Below are positions 26,620 to 35,322 of a stretch of DNA of 37,726 nucleotides, piece by piece. Source of the stretch: Planctomycetota bacterium (GTDB taxonomy: Bacteria > Planctomycetota > Planctomycetia > Gemmatales > Gemmataceae); assembly GCA_029777335.1 (NCBI GenBank), contig JAKOSN010000050.1, positions 1-37,726 on the forward strand, read 5' to 3'. The notes under the pieces were generated by a model. The model was not told the origin of the DNA. It searched no databases and saw only the letters and a program-made list of their open reading frames with translations. Every line of letters begins with the position of its first letter. Positions within the stretch are counted from its first letter, which is position 1. The position numbers and the translations under genes are program-made.

Positions 26620-27237
26620 ATGTCACGCGCAAAAAAATACACCAAGGATGAGGTGATCGCCATCCTGGAGCAAAGCGAAGGCCGCCTCAGCCCTGTCAGT
26701 CACCAACCCGGGCACACGTTGGCTCAGCATGTTCTGATCGCCGACCATCACCTGACGGATCGCCTGGTGGCCAAACTCGGGATCAGCTCCCCAAATCGTC
26801 CCATCATTGTTACTCCCAGTGGAACGGTGGCCGACAAGGCGACTCACCGCGAGATCTGGAAGGAAATCAACCCTGGGCTGAACTCCGCCACGGCGAACAA
26901 GGATTTCGAGACGATGTACCAGGATTGCGTTGGCAAGGCCGGCGCCTTTCGCGATCTCCAGCAAGCGGGCATCATCGGCCGCTATGTTCTCAATTCAAGC
27001 ACGGGGCAGACCGAACTCGCCAAGCTTGATGCCGCAGCCAGTGGAACCTATCTGCGCGTCAAGATCGTCGTCTCCATGCATTTGCTGGAAAGCGTGGAAG
27101 GGAACTGGAAGATGCGATTCGCCGAGAAGGGGAATGACCTCCCCCATCTGAAGGAGTTTAACGAGGCGTGGATGTTCGTGGATAAACTCGAACCCGAGGG
27201 AATCCACATCCAGACCTTTTTCCCCGTGGCCGGATGA
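26620..27237 (+). CDS. Unassigned protein, possible RNase A-like (BECR-fold) toxin-like motif
   Basis: The 205 residues have no signal peptide or membrane segment. The only motif I can relate to a family is near the N-terminus, PGHTLAQHVLIADHHLTDRL. It resembles the GGHTxxxHVGKxDxxLxxRL motif of bacterial RNase A-like toxin domains, in which both histidines matter. The C-terminal IHIQTFFP could stand where that family ends with an ILTAYP-like strand. The middle is longer than in typical toxins and the usual glycine-lysine is absent, so it may be an unrelated or repurposed protein. ATG 26620 follows GAGAGAG; a longer frame from 26395 would overlap the zinc-ribbon gene. No immunity gene or secretion domain is next to it. 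Confidence 0.6.
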   Translation: MSRAKKYTKDEVIAILEQSEGRLSPVSHQPGHTLAQHVLIADHHLTDRLVAKLGISSPNRPIIVTPSGTVADKATHREIWKEINPGLNSATANKDFETMYQDCVGKAGAFRDLQQAGIIGRYVLNSSTGQTELAKLDAAASGTYLRVKIVVSMHLLESVEGNWKMRFAEKGNDLPHLKEFNEAWMFVDKLEPEGIHIQTFFPVAG

Positions 27238-27275
27238 GAGGGCAGGCGCCAACCCCGCTGCATCCCCTCGTCATC

Positions 27276-27304
27276 TTGACGTTTGTTCATGGCTTGGCTA
27301 CTGT
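27276..27304 (+). promoter_or_regulatory. Predicted promoter of the VOC-family gene
   Basis: TTGACG (27276-27281), 17 bp, then TACTGT (27299-27304). The -35 is good and the -10 fair. It lies 36 bp before the VOC gene start. Confidence 0.45.
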
Positions 27305-27339
27305 CCTCCTGAGGAAAACCTCCCCCAAGAGGACAACCG

Positions 27340-27762
27340 ATGCTTGAACACCAGTATCGTCCCCCTGCCACGCCGTGGATCTCGCCATACCTTACCGTGC
27401 GCGATGCAACGGCAGCGTTACAATTTTACGAGCGTGTCTTTGGCTTCTCGACCCGGGGCACCACCCAGGCGGCGGATGGAACCATCCTTCATGCTGAAAT
27501 GACCTGGCACGATGCCCTGATCATGTTCGGTCCCGAGGGCGCCTACGGGACTCCCTCGAAGGCCCCGCTCAGCAGTGGCATCCGTTCACCAGTTAGTCTT
27601 TATGTCTACTGCGGCGACGTTGATGCTCTCTACGCTCGGGCCACCGAGGCCGGTGCCCTTGGCTTGATGCCCCCCGCGATCACGTTCTGGGGGGATCGGA
27701 TGTGTCAACTCGCTGATCTTGATGGCCACATCTGGTGTTTCGCCACACACCTGGGAGAGTGA
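27340..27762 (+). CDS. VOC-family (glyoxalase/bleomycin-resistance-like) protein
   Basis: The 140-residue protein has the paired beta-alpha-beta-beta-beta layout of the vicinal oxygen chelate fold. The first half reads WISPYLTVRDATAALQFYER then VFGF, a family hallmark, and the second half ends with FWGDRMCQLADLDGHIWCFA. It most resembles the PhnB/YaeR-like subgroup, whose members are metal-dependent enzymes or drug-binding proteins; the substrate cannot be inferred. Possible metal ligands include H in the LHAEM stretch and the late GHIW. ATG 27340 follows AAGAGGACAACCG. It has its own predicted promoter and ends 2 bp before the stop of the convergent kinase gene, so the two genes have almost no room for separate terminators. 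Confidence 0.88.
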   Translation: MLEHQYRPPATPWISPYLTVRDATAALQFYERVFGFSTRGTTQAADGTILHAEMTWHDALIMFGPEGAYGTPSKAPLSSGIRSPVSLYVYCGDVDALYARATEAGALGLMPPAITFWGDRMCQLADLDGHIWCFATHLGE

Positions 27763-27764
27763 CT

Positions 27765-29624
27765 TCACTTTGGCGATCCCGGGCTCGTGGTGATCGCCGG
27801 TTCCGCCGTGAGTGCTGGCGCGGCGGATCCGGTGGGCAACAGTCGAAGGCGTCCTCGGTGGATTCGTTCGTCCAGGCAATCAGCAAACTGATCGCGGAAG
27901 GTGCGACCAAACGCACGAGGATGCCCGGTGGCATCCGGGATCTGTTCCCGCTTCGCCTGCCGCAGTTGCTCGTAGCCAAATAACCCCTCGTAAAACGCTT
28001 CCCATTCTTGCCCCGCATACTCAGCGACAAAGCGGCGGGTTCGGGGTTCGTCGATCCCGCGTAAGCGCATTCGTTGCAGCAAGGTCCGAGCCTTTTCCAA
28101 CACGCCTTGCCTCGTTGCATGAATCGGGCGATCCACCAGGAAGTGGAATGTACCTGCCAGGATAACGGCCACCAGCGTGCCACCCGCCACCGCTCCCAGC
28201 AGTCCAAGCAACCAGAGCAGAAACGGGGCCCCCAGGACAACTCCGCCCAGAGCGATCCAGTCCCAGAGACTCGCCAGTTGAAGGCACGTGCGTATCCGTG
28301 GCAGTAGGGCCGAACGCCACAGCCAACCCAGCAACAGGGCACGACACAGGAGGGCCATCACGGGAAACACCATCAAAGCGAGCGCGAGGCGTGGGAACTG
28401 GAGGAGGGCACAGGGCACCAGAAGCAAGGCACAGGCACCCAGCAAGGTCGCGATGGTCCACGGGATCGTTCGCGCGAGGGGGATGTCGTTGAATTGTTTC
28501 ACGTAGCGCGTCAGCTTCGCTGCGTCTTCCTCGGTCGGCATCGCGGGATTGTCTGACTGCGCCCGGCGATAGCCTTCCAGAGCAGCAATCAGCGCCCCCA
28601 TATCCTCAAAACGGTCCTCGACCTTCTTGGCCAGCATGCGTTCCAGAATTGCCCACAGAGCAGGGGGGAGCTGTGGTTGAAGGTTCTCGGGGGGACGAGG
28701 CGGTTCGGAAAGATGCTTGAGCATCACCTCCATCGCTGTCTGGCCGACGAATGGGGGACGGCCGGTCAACAGGACGTGGAAGGTACAGCCCAGGGAATAG
28801 ATGTCTGCCCGCGCATCAACGCTGGCGGCGTTGCGCGCCTGTTCAGGAGCGATGTAGGCCGGCGTACCCATCCCTGTCCCCAACCGGGTGATGGTTGGCA
28901 CGTCGGCTTTCCCGGGGGGCAACTCTTCGTGTGCAGGAATTTCCGGGTCGGCCGTTTTTACTAATCCGAGATCCGCGACCTTGATTATCCCCTGTTCGTT
29001 CAGCATCAGGTTGTCTGGCTTGATGTCGCGATGCACCAGTCCCTGTGCGTGGGCCACCTGCAACCCCCGCGCTGCCTGAAGGATGTAGTCGAGGGCAACA
29101 CCATGATCGAGCTTGCCTCGCTGAGCGACGAGTTCGGACAGCGTCTGTCCCTGAACATATTCCATGCTGAAAAAGTGATACGCGCCATCATTTCCGATGT
29201 CATAAATCTGCACAATGTTGTGATGCACCAGTTGAGCCGCGGCATGAGCCTCGCGGACAAACCGGGCGAGGAACCGGGGATCAGTCTGCCACTCCCGGCT
29301 CAGCACCTTCAGGGCCACATTGCGATTGAGGGAGAGTTGTCGGGCCAGATACACCGTTCCCATCCCTCCCTCACCGAGCCGTCGAAGGATGCGGTATCCG
29401 CCCAGCGTCTCTGGGATCGCCGGGGAAACCTCGGGGGGAGGAGTTTCATCTGCGGGGAGGCGTTCGATGGTGGGTGCCTGCGCAGGGTCGTGGATAATCA
29501 GCAAGACTGGCAGCCGACAGCGTGGACAGCGCGTGCGCCACTGTCCCGCTCGCTGACCCAGCACCTTGAGCGCATGCTGGCACCCTGGACACAACACCGC
29601 GCCGGAAGACATCGGGCACACCAT
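27765..29624 (-). CDS. Membrane Ser/Thr protein kinase with N-terminal zinc-ribbon-like motif
   Basis: The 619-residue protein begins with CPGC...CPRC (C12, C15, C33, C36), a likely zinc ribbon. The Hanks-type kinase domain is at about 76-350: RRLGEGGMGTVYLARQ, VALKVL with K106, HRDIKPDN with D200, VADLGLVK with D218 (DLG rather than DFG), GTPAYIAPEQ, and ARADIYSLGC. About four hydrophobic segments follow (388-410, 412-440, 455-475, 476-495), then a soluble C-terminal tail of about 120 residues. The catalytic set is complete, so it should be active. ATG 29624 with GGAGAG upstream is preferred to the TTG at 29690. A membrane WD40 protein is encoded about 0.8 kb upstream on the same strand. Substrate unknown. 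Confidence 0.92.
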   Translation of the reverse strand: MVCPMSSGAVLCPGCQHALKVLGQRAGQWRTRCPRCRLPVLLIIHDPAQAPTIERLPADETPPPEVSPAIPETLGGYRILRRLGEGGMGTVYLARQLSLNRNVALKVLSREWQTDPRFLARFVREAHAAAQLVHHNIVQIYDIGNDGAYHFFSMEYVQGQTLSELVAQRGKLDHGVALDYILQAARGLQVAHAQGLVHRDIKPDNLMLNEQGIIKVADLGLVKTADPEIPAHEELPPGKADVPTITRLGTGMGTPAYIAPEQARNAASVDARADIYSLGCTFHVLLTGRPPFVGQTAMEVMLKHLSEPPRPPENLQPQLPPALWAILERMLAKKVEDRFEDMGALIAALEGYRRAQSDNPAMPTEEDAAKLTRYVKQFNDIPLARTIPWTIATLLGACALLLVPCALLQFPRLALALMVFPVMALLCRALLLGWLWRSALLPRIRTCLQLASLWDWIALGGVVLGAPFLLWLLGLLGAVAGGTLVAVILAGTFHFLVDRPIHATRQGVLEKARTLLQRMRLRGIDEPRTRRFVAEYAGQEWEAFYEGLFGYEQLRQAKREQIPDATGHPRAFGRTFRDQFADCLDERIHRGRLRLLPTGSAAPALTAEPAITTSPGSPK

Positions 29625-29767
29625 GAACTCTCCGCCAGGGACATTTGCTCGGACAGACCGCGTGAACCATCCTGTCACTCGTTGTGTCAATCTTCCCAGA
29701 CCGTACCGCGCGCCGCGAACCTGTCAAGCGATCCGCGCTGGCACCATGCTAACGAAGGAGGTGACCC

Positions 29768-29956
29768 ATGATTGCGCGTGTGATCTCACGGAAATCGTGG
29801 AGCCATCTTCTTCTACGTAGTTCACCTTCGGAAGGACTGGCTCCCAGACCGTTTCTGCATCCGTTTCTTTCCCCTCCCTGGAGCCCCTCCGCGCTCCAGA
29901 TCCTTGATTTATTGGGAGCCCTATGCGTTCGAGAAAATCCTCTCGGCGTGAGATGA
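29768..29956 (+). CDS. Possible small ORF or leader peptide before the rbfA-like gene
   Basis: A 62-codon frame begins at ATG 29768, 3 nt after AAGGAGGTGA (29755-29764), one of the best ribosome-binding sites in the window. It overlaps the start of the rbfA-like gene (29923) by 34 bp in another frame, so translation could be coupled. The product begins MIARVISRKSWSHLLLRSSP, is Ser/Pro/Leu rich and resembles no family I know. It could be a real small protein, a leader peptide, or a chance frame behind a good site. Confidence 0.35.
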   Translation: MIARVISRKSWSHLLLRSSPSEGLAPRPFLHPFLSPPWSPSALQILDLLGALCVRENPLGVR

Positions 29957-30330
29957 AATCGGTCTGTTCCGAACTGGGGGAACTGGATGGGGTCGATCCG
30001 CGTTCACTTTCCCACCGCTACACCCAGCGTGGGATAAATCGCAAGGCGTGGCAGCTTTGCCGCCAGGTTGCCGAGACGCTCCAGCCCGTCCTGGCTGGAG
30101 AGACTGGTGATGAGGTGTTGAGGGAGGTCCTGGTGGAATCGGTGGTCCCCGCGCCAAACTCAAGCCGCCTCCTGGTGACAGTGGTCCTGGCTCCGGATTG
30201 TCCGCACAACCAGGCCGAGGTGCTGGAACATCTGTTCCGTTCCCTCCCGCGGCTTCGTTGTGAAGTTGCTCGCGCCATCCACCGACGGAAGACTCCAGAA
30301 CTCACCTTCCGGCTCGCCGGAGCGTCGTGA
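29923..30330 (+). CDS. rbfA: Divergent ribosome-binding factor A
   Basis: RbfA is a cold-shock factor that binds the 30S subunit and helps mature the 5' end of 16S rRNA. The 135 residues have the KH-like order of the family: an N-terminal helix (RKAWQLCRQVAETLQPVL), a middle DEVLREVLVESVVPAPNS, then SRLLVTVVLAPDC, which matches the usual VTxVxxSPDL strand in outline, and the conserved ending VARAIHRRKTPELTFRL, like the RKRxLRYTPELxF motif. The DCPHNQAEV stretch replaces the standard loop. ATG 29923 follows GGGAG; an internal ATG at 29953 is also possible. No nusA, infB or truB is nearby, so it stands outside the usual cluster. The assignment is by motif only. Confidence 0.7.
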   Translation: MRSRKSSRREMKSVCSELGELDGVDPRSLSHRYTQRGINRKAWQLCRQVAETLQPVLAGETGDEVLREVLVESVVPAPNSSRLLVTVVLAPDCPHNQAEVLEHLFRSLPRLRCEVARAIHRRKTPELTFRLAGAS

Positions 30331-30448
30331 TAAGCATCTCTGCGTTCACTGACATCGGGCTGTCGCTGACTGTGCTGCGTGGGGTTCACCCAACCAGAGC
30401 CAGCGCCAGCCCGAGTCACCCCAGGAACTTCCGTCTGCAAAGACGGTG

Positions 30449-33400
30449 TCAACGCTCTTCCGGGACAATCCCTTCCTGTGCAAGATCCACAATCCTCACC
30501 ACAAAACTTGATCCCGACGCCATCACTTTCTTGCTATCAGGCGTGAAGCAGATTCCGCTACGGGGGTAGCGGAAACCTTCCAGATCGCCAAGCACTTTGG
30601 CGGAGGGGGAAGACAGGATCTGAAGTTCTCCATGATCAGTCCCACCAGCAATCATCTTTCCATCTGGACTGTAGGTGACGCACCGGACCGTGTCTCGCCA
30701 CGGGCGCGAGGTGGCCAGCAGATCGCCAGTCGTGGCATTCCAGATCTTCACTGTCTTGTCCCCACTTCCAGTGGCCAGGTATCGTCCGTCGGGGCTGAAC
30801 GAGACACAGTGGACCTCGCCCCCATGGCCCTTGCACGTCACGATTGGCTTCCCTGTCGACAAGTCATAGATGATAGCGGTCGAGGGAGTAGGGGGATCAA
30901 TTACACGCCTGGGGGCCTTCCCGGAGCGATAACCCACGGCGAACCGGGTGCCATCGACACTGAAGCGAACTTGCAGAGGTGTTTCCTCTCGTGCGGCGAG
31001 CTGCACGGAAACCGACCCGGAAAGGGCCTCACGCACCTCAATCGTGCCGTTGCTCAGCACGAGCGCCAACCGTTTTCCATCCGGGTGAAAATCGACGCTT
31101 CGCACGCTTGCTCCCAGTTCAAGCCGATTGTGGAGTTTGCCAGTTGTAGTATCAAGTATGTCCAGAGTGTTTCCGCCCTTCTTCCCCGTCACACTCACCA
31201 GTTTTCCGTCAGGACTGAGCGACACGCCGCCCATGTACTCCGGGCGCGGGATGGTGGTGATCTGCTGGCCGCTGATCATGTCCCAGACACGCAGGTGGGC
31301 GTCGTGACCGGTGCTGATCAGTCGTTTCCCGTCCTTGCTCAGACACACGGTTTCGACGTCCTCGAAAGCACCGCACAGATTGGTCGACGAGACAGAGGGC
31401 TGGCTTTCATAGATGTTGAGGTTGCCATCGTAGCTGGCGCTTACCAGGCGGGTTCCCTCTGGGCTGAAACGCACCCAGGCGATCCGGTCGGCGTGATCAT
31501 TGAAGGAGATCAACTCGACTTTCTTCTGGCGATGCCACACCGTGACCAGCCCTTCCTGCCCGCTCGTGACTATCCTCTGTCCATCGGGACTGATCGCCGC
31601 CCCGGACAGGAACTGGTTTCGACAGACAAGGAAATACACTTCCTTGAGTGATTCGGCATCATAACCTCGGACGGTGCGATCGAGCGACGAGACCAGAAGG
31701 GTTTTGCCATCCGGGCTGAAGGAAAGACTCGTGGGAAGACCTGTGCGTGGTGCCGAGGCAATCACCTCCCCGGACTCAGCGTTCCAGCAGCGCACCAGTT
31801 GATCCACCACTCCGTAAATCCGCGTCCCATCCGGACTGAGAATCGGCTGGGCATAGCTTGGATACGCCTTCTCGTTGGAGATCGTTTTCAGCGCCTTGCC
31901 CGTGGTGGCGTCCCAGAATCGCATGGTTTTATCGCGCCCCGAGGTGAAGATTTTTTTCCCGTCGGGACTGAAAGAAGCACTGAGCACCACCCCCTCATGC
32001 CCGCTCAGGGAAAGAAGTTCCTTCCCTGATTCGGCATCCCAGACCTTGACCTCGGGAACAGCCTTGCCTTTCTCAAAGAGGAATCCGCCAGAACAACTCA
32101 CAATGCGCCCCCCGTCCGGGCTATAGGCCACCCCGTGTACCCCAAGCGTGTGGCCTGGCATTGCGAGTAACTCGCGCCCCGAGTCGACGTCCCATACCTT
32201 CACCAGTCGATCATTACCTCCGCTGACAAGTCGTTTTCCATCCTTGCGAAAGTCGAAACTCAGTGCTCCGTTCGTATGAGCAAGAAGACGACGCGGCCCC
32301 AGGACGACTGGGAGCGACCAGCGCTGGATTGTGCGATTCACCGGGAGAGCCAGTTCTCCTCCGTCAGGACGAATAGCGACACCTCGGTGAAAATCCCTGT
32401 TCAGTTGGAGGGATTGGATGACACGGCCTGTCAAACTATCAAGCCAGCTGACCTCGCCCACGGCATAGACAGAGGTCCCGACTCCCACCGTCACAATCTG
32501 TTTACCGTCGGAGGTAAACTGCAGGTTGTTGGCGACCACGGGAGGCCGCGTCGCGAGCACTTCCTTGCCAGTGCTGGAGTCCCAGATTTTTAGCCATCGA
32601 TCGCGTCCGCTCGCCGCAACGCGTTTGCCATCGGGGCTGAATTGGATACTGCTTGGGGCTCGCAGGAAAGAACCAAGCTCGTACAGGCGTTCGCCGGTGT
32701 CCAGGTTCCACAACCGCACTGTCTGATCAGTGCTCGCCGTCGCCAGCAGTTTTCCATCGGGACTGAGTGCCAGAGCGACGATCTGTTTGTCATGGGCCTT
32801 GAACTGCCGGAGTTCCTTCCCTGAGATCCCATCCCAGAGCTTCACCTCTCCCCCCGGATCAGTCTCAAAGAGTCCTCCACTCCCCGCCACGATTTTTGTC
32901 CCGTCGCGAGTTGCGCTGACCGGGGCGAACCGAAGAGTCGGTTCCTTGATCTCCAGGGTTGCTTTTCCTGTGGAGAGATCGATCCACCGGATGATTTTCT
33001 GACTGAGATCCAGGCACAGCATGCGCTGACCATCAGAACTGAATGTCAGGGGACTGTTGGTATGTTCCACTCCAGGGAGAGTGGTTACTTTTTTACCACT
33101 TTTAGTATCCCATATAGTTATAATATGCTCCGTTCCGCTGGCTGCGAGCCACCTGCCATCGGGACTGTAGGTGACGTGGGTATAGTAGCGGTTACCGTCG
33201 CCCCGCAGGGTGTGTGTCGAGAGGCGACACTGGGATTGCACGTGGTGATACTCCCAGTTGCGAAAATCCCAGCGCGTCTGATCGAGCAAGGTCTGTGCAG
33301 TCACGACCTGTCCTGCACGTGTCGCTTGCCTGGCCTGTTCGATCAACCCGCCGTAGCGATTCCATTCCGCCTGCTCCAGTTTCTCTCGAACAGCAGCGCG

Positions 33401-33877
33401 ATAGGCATTCAGTGCTTCGACGGCTGTCTGCGCCCGAGCGCGCTCGACTTTCGCCAGTTGAAAAGCGCGTTCCGCCTCGCCAGCCACCTCGCCAGCGAAC
33501 TCGCCCCAAAGATCACGTTCGCGTTGGTGGGTGCGCGCCTGTTCTTCCGCTTGCTGACGTTTTTTTTCTTCCTCGGCGACGAGGTGCTGCTGGTCGGCCA
33601 GCTGAGCAACGCGGTTCCGCTCAGCGTCCATCCAGCGTTCTTCCGCTTCACGTGCCTTGAGCAGAGCCATCTGGGTTTCGAGTTCCTGTTTTTTCAGGTG
33701 CGAAACCAAGGGGAGGATTACTGCCAATCCGGCTATCAGGGTAAGAATCAACAGCCCCAGGAGGACTGTTGTGATGCGTCCATCGTGGCGCAGGGGGGGC
33801 TGTTTGAACATTCGGAGAACCTCGGCGTGGGCCTGGGGAGAGAATAAACTTCCTTCGCGAGAGAACCTCTGCATCAT
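30449..33877 (-). CDS. Membrane-anchored protein with about 21 WD40-type repeats
   Basis: The 1142-residue protein has a short cytoplasmic N-terminus and one membrane segment at about 36-58 (TVLLGLLILTLIAGLAVILP). A long charged coiled coil follows (about 60-190), and WD40-like repeats fill the rest. Counting SPDG-type hairpins I find about 21, from HVTYSPDGRW to ICFTPDSKKV, which fits three seven-bladed propellers. This is the C-terminal half of many planctomycete kinase-WD40 fusions without the kinase. The Ser/Thr kinase gene at 27765-29624, downstream on the same strand, could be a partner. ATG 33877 or the adjacent ATG 33874 starts translation after CAGGGAAACACCC. No catalytic motif is seen. 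Confidence 0.88.
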   Translation of the reverse strand: MMQRFSREGSLFSPQAHAEVLRMFKQPPLRHDGRITTVLLGLLILTLIAGLAVILPLVSHLKKQELETQMALLKAREAEERWMDAERNRVAQLADQQHLVAEEEKKRQQAEEQARTHQRERDLWGEFAGEVAGEAERAFQLAKVERARAQTAVEALNAYRAAVREKLEQAEWNRYGGLIEQARQATRAGQVVTAQTLLDQTRWDFRNWEYHHVQSQCRLSTHTLRGDGNRYYTHVTYSPDGRWLAASGTEHIITIWDTKSGKKVTTLPGVEHTNSPLTFSSDGQRMLCLDLSQKIIRWIDLSTGKATLEIKEPTLRFAPVSATRDGTKIVAGSGGLFETDPGGEVKLWDGISGKELRQFKAHDKQIVALALSPDGKLLATASTDQTVRLWNLDTGERLYELGSFLRAPSSIQFSPDGKRVAASGRDRWLKIWDSSTGKEVLATRPPVVANNLQFTSDGKQIVTVGVGTSVYAVGEVSWLDSLTGRVIQSLQLNRDFHRGVAIRPDGGELALPVNRTIQRWSLPVVLGPRRLLAHTNGALSFDFRKDGKRLVSGGNDRLVKVWDVDSGRELLAMPGHTLGVHGVAYSPDGGRIVSCSGGFLFEKGKAVPEVKVWDAESGKELLSLSGHEGVVLSASFSPDGKKIFTSGRDKTMRFWDATTGKALKTISNEKAYPSYAQPILSPDGTRIYGVVDQLVRCWNAESGEVIASAPRTGLPTSLSFSPDGKTLLVSSLDRTVRGYDAESLKEVYFLVCRNQFLSGAAISPDGQRIVTSGQEGLVTVWHRQKKVELISFNDHADRIAWVRFSPEGTRLVSASYDGNLNIYESQPSVSSTNLCGAFEDVETVCLSKDGKRLISTGHDAHLRVWDMISGQQITTIPRPEYMGGVSLSPDGKLVSVTGKKGGNTLDILDTTTGKLHNRLELGASVRSVDFHPDGKRLALVLSNGTIEVREALSGSVSVQLAAREETPLQVRFSVDGTRFAVGYRSGKAPRRVIDPPTPSTAIIYDLSTGKPIVTCKGHGGEVHCVSFSPDGRYLATGSGDKTVKIWNATTGDLLATSRPWRDTVRCVTYSPDGKMIAGGTDHGELQILSSPSAKVLGDLEGFRYPRSGICFTPDSKKVMASGSSFVVRIVDLAQEGIVPEER

Positions 33878-34221
33878 GGGTGTTTCCCTGGCAGGAAAAC
33901 AACCTCAGCAGGGATCCACCTCGTGTCTTCCACCCCGAAAAGAGTTCTTCGCCGGGGGGGATTTCGGCGTCTCCACAGACGACAATAGTCCGAAAGTCTA
34001 ACCTCGATCTGGAACCCGGAGCAGGGGGCAGACGGTCAACGTTCGGAGTCACGGGGCAGGAGTTCTCGCTACAATAAATGGAACTCTTGTGAAGAGAGCG
34101 AGTTGAGAGACGAGGGCTGGTTTCCTTCCCCTGTGCGATCTTCCGATCGGGGTTGAATGCTCCTGGCGCCTTGCTAATGGTAATGAGAGAGAACTGGAAA
34201 AGAGCAGGGGAGGCGGAAACC
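33878..34221. other. Divergent intergenic region without a recognised gene
   Basis: The 344 bp between the WD40 gene and queF hold no supported gene. A TACAAT at 34070-34075 could be a -10 box for queF, but no good -35 lies at proper spacing. GGGGAGGCGGA just before 34222 is the queF ribosome-binding site. I see no strong hairpin. Confidence 0.4.
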
Positions 34222-34587
34222 ATGGCGGAAGTGCCAGCGGCCGATCAACTGGAGACGTTTCCGAATCCAAACCGGACCCGTCCGTACACCATCGAGATCG
34301 TCTGTCCCGAGTTCACCTCGCTCTGTCCCAAGACGGGGCAGCCCGATTTTGGTACCATCACTTATACCTATACCCCCGGGGAAAAGTGTGTCGAGCTGAA
34401 GTCGCTCAAGTTATACTTGCAGCGCTTCCGCAACCAGGGGATCTTCTACGAGGTGGTTGTGAATCGGTTGCTCGATGACTTTGTGCACGCCTGTCAACCG
34501 CTGCGTTGCGCGGTGGTCGGCGCCTTCACACCACGGGGCGGCATTACCACGACTGTGACATGCGTGTACGAAGCCACGGCGGGCTAG
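34222..34587 (+). CDS. queF: PreQ1 synthase (7-cyano-7-deazaguanine reductase)
   Basis: The enzyme reduces preQ0 to preQ1 with NADPH in queuosine synthesis. The 121-residue protein is of the short, unimodular (YkvM) type. TSLCPKTGQPDFG contains the catalytic Cys and the conserved Asp, and CVELKSLKLYLQRFRNQGIF is the QueF family motif (Glu binding substrate, NADPH-binding lysines). AFTPRGGI near the end also matches. A longer frame starts at 34153, but ATG 34222 follows GGGGAGGCGGAAACC and fits the family start. queC, queD and queE are not nearby. The CvpA-like gene begins 27 bp downstream and may be cotranscribed. Confidence 0.95.
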   Translation: MAEVPAADQLETFPNPNRTRPYTIEIVCPEFTSLCPKTGQPDFGTITYTYTPGEKCVELKSLKLYLQRFRNQGIFYEVVVNRLLDDFVHACQPLRCAVVGAFTPRGGITTTVTCVYEATAG

Positions 34588-34613
34588 AGACTGCGAATCC
34601 CGGGGTTGCCACC

Positions 34614-35246
34614 ATGTTCGGCCTGATGACCATCCTTGTCATGGCGCTTGTCACGTACGCCTTCTGGCGGGAAGGGGTGCTAACCGCCTGCTCCATGTGT
34701 GTGAACGTTGTTCTGGCGGGGTTGGTGACCATCTCCGTCTATGAACCAATTGCCGATGAACTCGATACGATGGTTCGCAACTCGTTCCTCGAAGGCTACG
34801 AGGATTTTCTGGCCCTGATCGGGGCGTTCAGCTTGAGTTTGGGCTTGCTGCGCCTGTTGACCAACAGCCTGGCCGTGACCGATACCGAGGTGCCTCCCCT
34901 GCTGCATCGTGTGGGCGGAGTTTTCTTCGGATTGCTCACGGGCTATCTGGTGGCCGGTTTTCTTGTGTGCGCCATCCAGACCTTGCCCGTCCCGCAGAAT
35001 TTCCTTGGCTTCGAGTCCAAGGTGGAACGCGGAGCCGAGGGATTTCGGCGCCTGTTTCCTGGCGATCGTGTCTTTCTGGCGATGATGCATCGTGCTGGCG
35101 GAGAGGGCCCCCTGGGATGGGAAGGGCATCCGACTTTCGATCCCAATGGCAACTTCGGCCTGCGTTATGCTCGCTACCGTCGCTATCCCGAGAGTAGCAC
35201 CACCGGCAAGCCGATGCCCGATGATGGAGCGGCCAGCACACGCTAA
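34614..35246 (+). CDS. CvpA-like membrane protein
   Basis: The 210-residue protein has about four hydrophobic segments in the first 130 residues (TILVMALVTYAFWREG; ACSMCVNVVLAGLVTISV; FLALIGAFSLSLGLLRLL; GGVFFGLLTGYLVAGFLVC), then a soluble tail rich in Gly, Arg and Pro. This order, including a conserved glycine-rich third-to-fourth helix (VGGVFFGLLTGYLVAG), resembles CvpA proteins, which are linked in enterobacteria to colicin V production and to envelope stress tolerance. ATG 34614 has only a weak GGGG-type site, so translation may depend on queF. The longer frame from 34506 would overlap queF. The function in planctomycetes is unknown. Confidence 0.75.
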   Translation: MFGLMTILVMALVTYAFWREGVLTACSMCVNVVLAGLVTISVYEPIADELDTMVRNSFLEGYEDFLALIGAFSLSLGLLRLLTNSLAVTDTEVPPLLHRVGGVFFGLLTGYLVAGFLVCAIQTLPVPQNFLGFESKVERGAEGFRRLFPGDRVFLAMMHRAGGEGPLGWEGHPTFDPNGNFGLRYARYRRYPESSTTGKPMPDDGAASTR

Positions 35247-35322
35247 CCGGTCGTTTGCCTCTTGAACTCTGGACGTTGCTGCGTCGTATCACCATCTTGA
35301 TAGCATCTTTCAGGAGGTGACC

